DNA of 64,000 nucleotides from Bacteroidota bacterium (GTDB lineage Bacteria; Bacteroidota; Bacteroidia; UKL13-3): NCBI GenBank assembly GCA_027484685.1, contig JAIXSO010000040.1, positions 1 to 64,000 of the forward strand, read 5' to 3'. Shown piece by piece: positions 7,756 to 16,064 of this stretch (position 1 is its first letter; each line of letters starts with the position of its first letter). The notes under the pieces were generated by a model. It saw only the letters and a program-made list of their open reading frames with translations, ran no database searches and was not told where the DNA came from. The position numbers and the translations under genes were made by a program.

Positions 7756-9996
7756 TTATTTAACAATAATAGAATCTTGTAAGTTTGCCACGGTAATAAA
7801 AAACTTACCCGGTTCAACTATAAATTTATTTTCAAGGCCTACAAAAGCAAGATCGGAAACAGCAATTTTAAAGCTCACTTCTTTCTTTTCGTTGCTGTTT
7901 AAATCAATACGTTTAAAAGCACGCAATCTTTTAATAGATGGTGTAATGCTTGCATATTCATCGGCTGCATAAATCAAAACTGTTTCAGTTCCATTTTTAG
8001 TTCCTACATTTTGTACATTTACCATTATTGAAATACTATCATTAACACTTAAGTTTCTGTTAGCAATGGCTAAATTACTATAAGTAAAATTAGTATAGCT
8101 TAATCCATATCCAAAACTAAACAATGGGTTAAAGCCTAAAGGTTTAAAATCATTATTTAAGGTTTCTGTAAATTTACAATCGTAAGTAGTATGAGTGCCT
8201 GCATATCTTGGGAAAGTAAAAGGTAATTTTCCGCTTGGATTTACCTTACCTGTTAATATATCAGCAATGGCTAAAGCTCCTTCATTTCCTGGCAAATAAG
8301 CATATAAAATAGCATCGCACAAAGGCTCAGTTTTAGCAAAAGTTCTTGGCCTTCCTTCTAATAAAACAACCACTACTTTTTTACCTGCTTTTTTATAAAC
8401 TTTAATTAAATTTTGTTGGGCTTCATCTAATTCCAAATCGTTTATATCTCCAGGCTTTTCGGTATAAGTATCTTCGCCTAAACATAATACTACAGTACTG
8501 GCATTTTGAGCTGCGCTCAATAATACATTTTCAGGTAAATGTTGCGAATAAGTATTACCTTTTAAATAACTTACTTGTGAATTTCCCATTACATTTTTTA
8601 AAGCATTTATAACTGTAGTAACTTTAGGGTTAAAGCTAGTATCTCTGCCTTGCCAAGTATGTGTCCAACCACCATTTAGCGCATTGATATAATCAGCATT
8701 TGGACCTGTTACCAATATTTTTTCATTGCTTGATAGTGGTAAAACATTATTTGAATTTTTAAGCAATGTGATACTTTGACAAGCCAATTCATAACTTAAT
8801 TTTTTGCTTTCTATTTGCTCTGGTTCTTTAAAGTTTTCAACTGGAGTATTAGGTTGGTCAAATAAACCTAATTCGTATTTTAAAGTTAGAATTCTTAGTG
8901 TAGCTTCATCAATTCTTTCTTGTTTTACTTTACCTTCTTTTACATTTTCGATTAAGAATTGTGTAAACTCTAAATCGAGCGGAACCATTGCCAAATCAAT
9001 ACCTGCATTGATTGATAAAGCAATTGCTTCTTTATAACTTACAGCCACTTTATGACGTGTAGTTAAGTTTTTTATATCTTCCCAATCGGTAACAGTAATG
9101 CCTTTAAATTTTAACTCATCTCGTAAAATTGTTTTTAATAAAAACTTGCTTGCATGAACTGGTTCGCCATTTATTTCTGACGAATTGATCATGATGGTTT
9201 TAGCGCCTGCAGCAATGGCTTTGGCAAATGGCAGTAAATAAATTTCGCGTAATTGGCGTTCAGGAATATATGCTGGTGTTCTATCGTGTCCGCTTTGTGG
9301 GTTGCTATAACCTACATAATGTTTTAAACAAGCAGCAAAAGGTTTAACTGTTCCATTATTGGTGTTTTGGTAACCATTCACCATAGCTACGCCCATTTGC
9401 GAAACTAAGAAAGGATCTTCGCCAAATGTTTCCCAAAACCTTGGCCACATTGGATTACGAGCTACATCTAACACAGGAGAAAAATTCCAAGGAATACCAC
9501 TTCCTCTTACATCGTTAGCTACCAATTTAGCCATTTTAGTAGCCATTTCAGGATTAAAAGTAGCTGCCAAACCAATTTGTTGCGGATACAATGTAGCCCC
9601 AACAGTATAATTAGCGCCATGAATAGCATCTATACCATACAAAACTGGAATTTTTAAACGTGATTGTTGGCTATATTTTTCAATATTGGTAATTATTTCT
9701 TTCCAATGATTTACATCGTAAGTATGTCCACCAACATTTAAAATGGAACCTACTCCAAGGTTTACAATTACATTTTGCAATTTAGCAGTATCCAAAGCAT
9801 GAGGCTCTCTGATAGTCAAACTATCGTAAGCCGAAATCATTTCAATAGTTAATTGAGTCATTTGACCCACTTTCTCCTCTAAAGTCATTTGACTTAAAAG
9901 TTCCTTTGCCTTTTGTTCAGCCGTTTTGTTTTTATCAGTGTTGCATTGCATAAGCAATAACGAAAACAAACCTACTAATACTAAATATTTTTTCAT
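7756..9996 (-). CDS. bglX: GH3 beta-glucosidase, lipoprotein (BglX-like)
   Basis: The start at 9996 (MKKYLVLVG) is preferred because it opens a lipoprotein signal ending LLLMQC, so the enzyme is lipid-anchored facing the periplasm or surface. It has about 746 residues: GH3 N-terminal TIM barrel (about 35-370), C-terminal alpha/beta sandwich (about 400-600) and a fibronectin-III-like domain (about 650-745). The nucleophile is D304 in TVTDWED; KHYVGYSNPQSGHDR carries the conserved Lys-His pair. It should release glucose from beta-gluco-oligosaccharides made by the GH16 and clan GH-A enzymes encoded downstream. It starts just after the stop of the CBM-like lipoprotein gene, within one operon. 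Confidence 0.93.
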   Translation of the reverse strand: MKKYLVLVGLFSLLLMQCNTDKNKTAEQKAKELLSQMTLEEKVGQMTQLTIEMISAYDSLTIREPHALDTAKLQNVIVNLGVGSILNVGGHTYDVNHWKEIITNIEKYSQQSRLKIPVLYGIDAIHGANYTVGATLYPQQIGLAATFNPEMATKMAKLVANDVRGSGIPWNFSPVLDVARNPMWPRFWETFGEDPFLVSQMGVAMVNGYQNTNNGTVKPFAACLKHYVGYSNPQSGHDRTPAYIPERQLREIYLLPFAKAIAAGAKTIMINSSEINGEPVHASKFLLKTILRDELKFKGITVTDWEDIKNLTTRHKVAVSYKEAIALSINAGIDLAMVPLDLEFTQFLIENVKEGKVKQERIDEATLRILTLKYELGLFDQPNTPVENFKEPEQIESKKLSYELACQSITLLKNSNNVLPLSSNEKILVTGPNADYINALNGGWTHTWQGRDTSFNPKVTTVINALKNVMGNSQVSYLKGNTYSQHLPENVLLSAAQNASTVVLCLGEDTYTEKPGDINDLELDEAQQNLIKVYKKAGKKVVVVLLEGRPRTFAKTEPLCDAILYAYLPGNEGALAIADILTGKVNPSGKLPFTFPRYAGTHTTYDCKFTETLNNDFKPLGFNPLFSFGYGLSYTNFTYSNLAIANRNLSVNDSISIMVNVQNVGTKNGTETVLIYAADEYASITPSIKRLRAFKRIDLNSNEKKEVSFKIAVSDLAFVGLENKFIVEPGKFFITVANLQDSIIVK

Positions 9997-9998
9997 GT

Positions 9999-11174
9999 TT
10001 AATTGCTTTTTTGTAAAGATATTTCGTCTAACCAAAGCTCGCCTGAGCCAGTAAATTCAACCAAAAATTGTTTAAATCGGTTTATGTCAAAACCACTTGT
10101 TTCAAAATTAAATTCGCTAAAAGGAATGGTTACTTTTTGCCAATTACCATTATTACCACTACTTAAATAACCTTGTTTTATTGGTAATAAAATTACTTTT
10201 CCATTATATGATTCAAAGCCAATTTTTAAATTATTGATTGTATTAACTTCATTGGTATTGATATAAAATTGCAAGGCATAAGTTTGCACAGAATCAGGTA
10301 AACCAATGGCTTGCCAATGCTCCCAATTCATTCCAAATTGTCGTAATTGCTTACCACTTTCGGCATCATTCCATTTTAAATGAATGGCTTGATTGCCACC
10401 AAAAGTTGGATTGCTTACCATTTCAATAAGTTTACCTTTATAGTTACCAAATCCCCATGAGTATGGAGCAGCATCTTTAAAAATAAATGCAGGGAAATTT
10501 TGAGTAATGGCTTTACCAAATTTTACGCTGCTTCCATTGTTGGTATTGGCTCCGCCAATTTCAATTTTATCAATTAAAAAAGCACCTTCACCTTGGCATT
10601 CTACATTTAAACTTTTTATATTACTAAAATCGCTTAAGGGTTTTGCAGCTTGTAAAAATGTACTTAATGGAATGCTTACTTTTTGCCATTCTTCATCAAT
10701 TGGATAATGCGTTAAATGTTTGGCTTTAAGCAAAGCCGCAGTTTGTACACCTGAATAATCTTCTAATAAAAATATAAGCGTTGGAATAAACTGTTTGCCT
10801 TTAATGGCTCTGATGTAAAAATCAATGCTTCCTTTTTCCATTACTTCGGTTAAATCTTTAGCAGCATAACCGTTCCAACCAATTCCAAAGCCAATCCAAG
10901 GGCATTTACCTGTTCTGTTCCAAGTTAAACTCAAACACGATTTTCCACTAAATGAAATGGTATCAACTCTTGAAAAGTTTTTACAATCGGTTTGTTCCAT
11001 TCCCCACACATCCACTGTTTGGTCGTTGTAAATTTCTTTTTCTTGAAATTCTTTTACAGCATTGTTGGCGTAAGTTCCTCCCCATTCGTCAGTTAGTTGC
11101 TGAGTTTGCATGCGTATACCGCAACCAACAGTTATGACAGAAAGAAACAATATATAAATAATTGCTTTTTTCAT
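9999..11174 (-). CDS. Lipoprotein with two CBM-like beta-sandwich domains
   Basis: A 391-residue lipoprotein (signal ending SVITVGCG). It consists of two domains of similar design (about 50-205 and 225-391), each with a 'SCLSLTWNR'/'QAIHLKWND' strand, a 'LYFYIRA'/'ALQFYINT' strand, 'WQKVSIPLSTF'/'WQKVTIPFSEF' and a terminal 'FLIDKIEIG'/'LWLDEISLQ' strand. This is the signature of galactose-binding-like carbohydrate-binding modules (CBM11/CBM30-like). No catalytic motif is present, so it is probably a surface glycan-binding protein for the beta-glucan substrate. It overlaps the upstream lipoprotein gene by one base (TAATG). Confidence 0.8.
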   Translation of the reverse strand: MKKAIIYILFLSVITVGCGIRMQTQQLTDEWGGTYANNAVKEFQEKEIYNDQTVDVWGMEQTDCKNFSRVDTISFSGKSCLSLTWNRTGKCPWIGFGIGWNGYAAKDLTEVMEKGSIDFYIRAIKGKQFIPTLIFLLEDYSGVQTAALLKAKHLTHYPIDEEWQKVSIPLSTFLQAAKPLSDFSNIKSLNVECQGEGAFLIDKIEIGGANTNNGSSVKFGKAITQNFPAFIFKDAAPYSWGFGNYKGKLIEMVSNPTFGGNQAIHLKWNDAESGKQLRQFGMNWEHWQAIGLPDSVQTYALQFYINTNEVNTINNLKIGFESYNGKVILLPIKQGYLSSGNNGNWQKVTIPFSEFNFETSGFDINRFKQFLVEFTGSGELWLDEISLQKSN

Positions 11175-12205
11175 TATGGTTGAAATGGCGTAAAGTAAGT
11201 GAATGAAGCAAAATCTAACCCAACACGTGTAACCCCTGAAGTACCAGGCTGAGCCAACAATAAAAACTGAACATTGCTAATTCTATCCAATTCTTTTTTT
11301 CCGTTTCTATCGGTGTTTCCAAAGCCTCCCGAGGTTGAAATTTTGGTATCATCGTATGAAAAACTTACTAATTTCCATCCTAACCAATCTATTTTCATAC
11401 GGTAATTATAAGTTCCTTCTTCGGCCGGTTGGTAAATACCATCTAGATTATCATCTTCTTGAAACTCCACACTTAATTCCGATTTATTATCGCCCCAACC
11501 ATAAACATAAGCATTGAAGAAAACTTTTTTAGGATTATCGGTTGCAAACTTAAAGTAGTTATCGTTTGTTCCTTGACTAATTTTTGCACTTAAAGCCATT
11601 CCACAAATAAACAAACTGGCAGTTGGCCCATGATTTCCAGCCATCACAAAGAATCTTGTTTTTTCGGCAGGCGAAGTTCCGGAGAAATTTACTGATGTAG
11701 AATTAAATGACTGTTGACCTTCAGTAAATGTATTATAAGCACGTTGTGGACTTTCAAAATCATCAATCAAAATATCAACTGTTGGCGTTGGCCTTGCTCC
11801 AATAACAGTTATTGTATCTGAATACAAAGTATCAGGATAATCTTCAAAAGTCATTCGAGCTACCACAGGTTCATTCCTTCTAAAAAATGGCGCAAAAGTA
11901 ATGCTGCCATTCCAAGTAATTTGGTTGGCCGAAAAATCTTTGTCATTACCTGTAAACACTTTTCGTGCACCACTATTCAAACCAATTACTTCAATAGTCC
12001 ACGTAGTTCTTATAGATAATTTAGTAGAATAAACTACCGTGTTTCCAACACTAAAATCTGGGGTCTTATTAGATGCTCTTAAAGGCTCAAGTACTTTAAA
12101 TTCACCAAAAATATCAACCAACTCAGGCCCTTCAATGGCGGTTTCTTTTTTACACGATGATATAGCTATCAAAGTAAATAGGGCTATGTATAATATATTT
12201 TTCAT
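11174..12205 (-). CDS. Putative surface glycan-binding lipoprotein
   Basis: A 343-residue lipoprotein (signal ending AISSCKKE, the common Bacteroidota surface-export type). Residues about 35-145 look like an Ig/PKD-type domain (TWTIEVIGLNSGARKVFTG). Residues about 150-343 look like a beta-sandwich with a terminal 'GLDFASFTYF' strand, as in CBM-like binding proteins. No enzyme motif is present. Its place directly before another CBM-like lipoprotein and three glycoside hydrolases suggests it captures the glucan, like the SGBP proteins of Bacteroides laminarin loci. The family is not individually recognised. Confidence 0.68.
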   Translation of the reverse strand: MKNILYIALFTLIAISSCKKETAIEGPELVDIFGEFKVLEPLRASNKTPDFSVGNTVVYSTKLSIRTTWTIEVIGLNSGARKVFTGNDKDFSANQITWNGSITFAPFFRRNEPVVARMTFEDYPDTLYSDTITVIGARPTPTVDILIDDFESPQRAYNTFTEGQQSFNSTSVNFSGTSPAEKTRFFVMAGNHGPTASLFICGMALSAKISQGTNDNYFKFATDNPKKVFFNAYVYGWGDNKSELSVEFQEDDNLDGIYQPAEEGTYNYRMKIDWLGWKLVSFSYDDTKISTSGGFGNTDRNGKKELDRISNVQFLLLAQPGTSGVTRVGLDFASFTYFTPFQP

Positions 12206-12216
12206 GTATGTATTTA

Positions 12217-13938
12217 TTAAAAGAATAAGTTATAAAGAACAGCTAATTTGTTAATGTTATATTGGTTATCGGCCAATAATTTATTGTTCCAATCAGCTTG
12301 CTGATATTGAACTTTTAAACAGTTGTTTTTGCTAAATTGATAATTGATTCCACCTAAAAAAATGGTTTCTTGTAAATCGGCATTGAATGATTTATAAAAA
12401 ATAATTTCATTGAATGAATTACGTTGCGCTAAGAACTCGTTTCCTTTTGCATTTAATAAAATACCTGCTAACTGAATTTCAAGATTTGGAATAATTTCAT
12501 ACTCGGCACCTACTTTTATTTGTGTTGATTTTAAATCAATTTTATCAATACCTTCAGTGCCCGTTCTACTAGTGTTTTGTTGTTTTACAAATACACCAAC
12601 ATGCACTTTCTTTTTACCTTTGTATAGTTCATTTAAACCTAAATCAACCATTATTTCTAAATTGGTAAAATCTCTTAATGCAGTAGTTCCTTGTCCTGTA
12701 ATTTCATTATAAACTGCTGCACCTCCATTTACTTTTAGCAAGTTTTTATTGCTATGGTTCCAACCAAATTTAACATCAGCACCTTGGCGATTTGGAGTTG
12801 CTTTTCCATAAGGTAACATATTTTCATAAGCAGGGTTATAATCTCTTAAATTAGGACTCAAAAACATATTGTAATAGTTACCATCTGTTAAAACTGAAAG
12901 AATGGTTACTGGCCTAGCCGATTCGCGGTTGGTATAATAAGGATATTCGCTAGCAATGGCGTTAAAATCAACTCTTCTGCTTTGCGCGCCCACACTTCTA
13001 AAAGTAGTTTCTACACTGCGAAGGTTAACGCCAATATTCCAAGTACTTTTTTTGTTTTGAACTTGAATACCGCCATCCATAAACATACCATCTTTAACAG
13101 TTGGTGCGTTAGCCATGTTTTTAAAATTAACATTCGATTGGCCAAACTCGCCACCTAAGTCAATTTTATAATTATTCAATACCAAATTTTCTTTTATTTC
13201 AAAAGAGTTCACGCTATTGTTAAATAAAGCATTGCTAAACATAGCTGAATTTTCTACATCAAAAGTGTTGGTATAATTATAAGCTATACTCAATTGTTTA
13301 AACATTTTTGCTTGAATGGTGCTTCCTGCAAAAAGCCTATCAGGACTACTAAAAAAATCAGTTTGGCGATTTTTAGTAATTAAACCTGTAACATGTATGT
13401 GGTTTAGGTATTTGTTAAAATCAAAGCCCACATCGGCAGTAGCACCTTGTTGGCGCCATGAATTTTGTCCATAAAACTTATCGTAATTAATTACTTCGGT
13501 AAATGTATTGAAAGCCGCAGGATTATTTTGGCTTAATTCACCATAGTTATTAAACAAAGTATATTCAGTCATGCGGGTATTTAAATCGCCCACTTGATAT
13601 TTTATGCGATTAAACATTAAGCCACGTAAATACAGCTCACGTAGGTTAAAAATAATTCCACCACCCCAAAATCCATTTATTTCGTTTTGAACACGGGTGA
13701 TGGCTTTTATTTCGGTATTTTCTGATGGACGAATATGAAAACCTAAATCAAATAAAGTTCCGCCAACCATTTGCTTACGGGCAGTAGTAGTATCTTTGTC
13801 AATTAATTTACCACTTAAACTACTATTATTTAAAGTAAACCTTCCTGAGCCAAAAAAATCTATCTTTTTTTCTTGTGCTTTTATTGCCAAAGGCAATAAA
13901 CCCAAACACAAAAATAGGTATGTATAAAAATGCTTCAT
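12217..13938 (-). CDS. Outer-membrane beta-barrel protein 2 of glucan locus
   Basis: The ATG at 13938 (MKHFYTYLFLCLG) is preferred over the one 24 bases upstream because it begins a normal signal peptide ending IKAQ. About 573 residues, rich in alternating amphipathic strands with Tyr/Phe/Asn girdles and ending in an aromatic residue (YNLFF), as expected of an outer-membrane beta-barrel. There is no TonB box, plug domain or OmpA domain, so it is not a SusC homologue; a porin-like channel or structural barrel is more likely. It lies immediately after the other barrel gene, in the same operon. Confidence 0.7.
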   Translation of the reverse strand: MKHFYTYLFLCLGLLPLAIKAQEKKIDFFGSGRFTLNNSSLSGKLIDKDTTTARKQMVGGTLFDLGFHIRPSENTEIKAITRVQNEINGFWGGGIIFNLRELYLRGLMFNRIKYQVGDLNTRMTEYTLFNNYGELSQNNPAAFNTFTEVINYDKFYGQNSWRQQGATADVGFDFNKYLNHIHVTGLITKNRQTDFFSSPDRLFAGSTIQAKMFKQLSIAYNYTNTFDVENSAMFSNALFNNSVNSFEIKENLVLNNYKIDLGGEFGQSNVNFKNMANAPTVKDGMFMDGGIQVQNKKSTWNIGVNLRSVETTFRSVGAQSRRVDFNAIASEYPYYTNRESARPVTILSVLTDGNYYNMFLSPNLRDYNPAYENMLPYGKATPNRQGADVKFGWNHSNKNLLKVNGGAAVYNEITGQGTTALRDFTNLEIMVDLGLNELYKGKKKVHVGVFVKQQNTSRTGTEGIDKIDLKSTQIKVGAEYEIIPNLEIQLAGILLNAKGNEFLAQRNSFNEIIFYKSFNADLQETIFLGGINYQFSKNNCLKVQYQQADWNNKLLADNQYNINKLAVLYNLFF

Positions 13939-13939
13939 G

Positions 13940-15865
13940 TTAAAAATATAATTTAAGTTCAATGGTTGTTTCTGTTCCTTTAATATTGTCTTTTACAAAA
14001 CTTTTGTCTTCTTGGCTAAACCAACGTTTTCTAATGTATAAGTTGGTATTTTTTGCTACTGCTAAATCTAATCCTAAGCCAAATAAATTAGATTCTTGGT
14101 TAATGGGTGCATTAACTGCGCTTCCCAATTTTCCATCCACATTATCGCCCTTATTTAATTGGTTGTTACCTGTAATGTATTCTTTACCAAATGTGGTTAT
14201 TAAACTAATGTCTTTATTTACCATAAAAATGGCATCAAACTCGTGGTAAGTAGTTCGTAAATAAGCCTTACTGCTAAATTCAGGTATAAAGCTAAAATCA
14301 GATTGCGCTGAACCAAATGAACCAACATATAATAAATAAAAAGGAAGCAAAGGAAAGTTCACTTTTTGTTTTACTTGAACTTGCAGCATATTAAAGTTAG
14401 TAAGTGTTTTAGGCATTCCCAACGAGTTGGTATCGGTTATTTCCATTGATTGAGAAAAACCTCGGAAGTAAGAAGTCCAATTGCTGTAAGCACCCACATT
14501 ATTTACAAAAGGTACAAAACGTGAAAAAGGCAAAGCATTAATTTTATGACCAAAAGCCAATGAGCGTCCCATTGATTTTATTTCGCTTGAAACCATATTA
14601 CCCACATTAATTTTAGTGCTTTTTGTAATATCTAACCAAAAGTTAAAACTAAAACCTTTGCGGTTATTGCTTATTTGACCAACATCAGTAATAGAGCCTG
14701 CAAAGTTGCTTATACCACCACTTCCACCGGTTGTTGAACTTAATTGATTTACAGAGGCCGAACTTAAAAATGCTGTATTTGAACTTAAAAAATTACCATA
14801 ATAATTTACAAACTGAGGACTCATATAAAAACCTTCAATATCAAAAGGAATTTTAGTGATTTTGGCAGGCGTTTTAATTTTGACTCTTACTGCTTCTCCC
14901 CAACCATCGTTTTGTATTTTTGAATACAATTGTCCTCGACCAAACTCAGCAGATAAATCAAAACCTTTATAGGTTAAATCGTACGATATGGTTTGTAATT
15001 GAATTCCTGCCTCTTCGGTAGCCAATGAATCTAAAAACGAAGTGTAGTTCATGGAATTGAAGCTGATAGTTTGGTTTTTCATTTGCTTGCGCAATCTAAA
15101 ACCAACAGTGTATGCTGGAATTCTGCTACCAATTACTGCTTGCGTAGGTGTAACCCCATATAAAAAACGGAAAGAAAAATTATGTGGCAATTCATTTCCA
15201 TCTATCATCATTCCTTTAAAAGCCTGCATTCCAAAACGCATATCGCGGCTAATATTTCCATTTTCAAAATAGTTGGAAGCCCTATCGAACGATACTGAAT
15301 TATTTTCCCAAGGAATTCGTTCATAAATACTGAAACGTTGGTAACCTATAAAACTACTAAAAAGCATTCCGCTCATATCAGTCCAATTGATACCGCCCAT
15401 GTGAGCTGTAAATTTCCCAACATCTGTTTGAATACTTCCAGTTAAATTAATTCCTAAGTTTAAATTGATTGGACTAGTACCTGGATTGCCTGAAAAGTTG
15501 TGATACAAAGCATAGTCCATTCCAATATAAGTTTTTGAAGTTGGCTGAACCGACAAGTTCAATAACATCAAAGGTGGATCGCGGTATACATCGCCCGTTC
15601 CTAAAACAAATGGAGGAGCACTAGCAAAAGCGTTGCCAGGTATTACTACAAATGGCTGCTCAAGGTTTCGATTGATACCAAAAAATCGGTAATAACCACT
15701 TACGTTTAATTTTTTTAGTGGAGCCAAACCCGGAGGGCCACTAGCAATTAGCTTGCTTATAAAGCTGCTATCGCTCGTTTGAGCAAAACTATTAAGGTTA
15801 CCAAGCCCTAAAAGCAGCAAAAACAAAAGGCATAAAATTCGGTTGAAATTGTAAAATGTTTTCAA
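13940..15865 (-). CDS. Outer-membrane beta-barrel protein 1 of glucan locus, TTG start
   Basis: A 641-residue exported protein whose only possible start is TTG at 15865: an in-frame TAG lies two codons upstream, and the TTG opens a good signal peptide (LFLLLLGLGNLNSFAQ). The mature part is made of amphipathic strands and ends IELKLYF, typical of an outer-membrane barrel. It contains a low-complexity stretch SSTTGGSGG around residue 380. No plug domain or TonB box is seen. It is first in the glucan operon, so it is probably highly expressed and may form the passage for oligosaccharides. The family is not recognised. Confidence 0.7.
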   Translation of the reverse strand: MKTFYNFNRILCLLFLLLLGLGNLNSFAQTSDSSFISKLIASGPPGLAPLKKLNVSGYYRFFGINRNLEQPFVVIPGNAFASAPPFVLGTGDVYRDPPLMLLNLSVQPTSKTYIGMDYALYHNFSGNPGTSPINLNLGINLTGSIQTDVGKFTAHMGGINWTDMSGMLFSSFIGYQRFSIYERIPWENNSVSFDRASNYFENGNISRDMRFGMQAFKGMMIDGNELPHNFSFRFLYGVTPTQAVIGSRIPAYTVGFRLRKQMKNQTISFNSMNYTSFLDSLATEEAGIQLQTISYDLTYKGFDLSAEFGRGQLYSKIQNDGWGEAVRVKIKTPAKITKIPFDIEGFYMSPQFVNYYGNFLSSNTAFLSSASVNQLSSTTGGSGGISNFAGSITDVGQISNNRKGFSFNFWLDITKSTKINVGNMVSSEIKSMGRSLAFGHKINALPFSRFVPFVNNVGAYSNWTSYFRGFSQSMEITDTNSLGMPKTLTNFNMLQVQVKQKVNFPLLPFYLLYVGSFGSAQSDFSFIPEFSSKAYLRTTYHEFDAIFMVNKDISLITTFGKEYITGNNQLNKGDNVDGKLGSAVNAPINQESNLFGLGLDLAVAKNTNLYIRKRWFSQEDKSFVKDNIKGTETTIELKLYF

Positions 15866-15968
15866 ATTCTATAATTTATGAAAAACGAATATATCTTGTA
15901 ATTTATCAAAACAAATTTTTAGGCACCCAACTAGCATACTTCACCCAATGGGCGCATGCCAAAATGCT

Positions 15969-15985
15969 ACTACATTGCTACTACA
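15969..15985. promoter_or_regulatory. 17-bp motif shared with 23310-23326, candidate operator
   Basis: ACTACATTGCTACTACA lies 104 bp before the start of the glucan operon, in the divergent region shared with the regulator at 16065. It is identical over all 17 bp to 23310-23326 and has the same orientation relative to the downstream minus-strand gene. On the minus strand TGTAGTAGCA occurs twice, spaced 11 bp (one helical turn) apart (15965-15985), as for tandem monomers on one DNA face. Confidence 0.6.
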
Positions 15986-16064
15986 CAAATTCGCAAATAA
16001 TTGTAAATAAATAATTTAAATAAATTTTATTTTTCTAATATTTTGTTATTTTTGACCATTAAGC

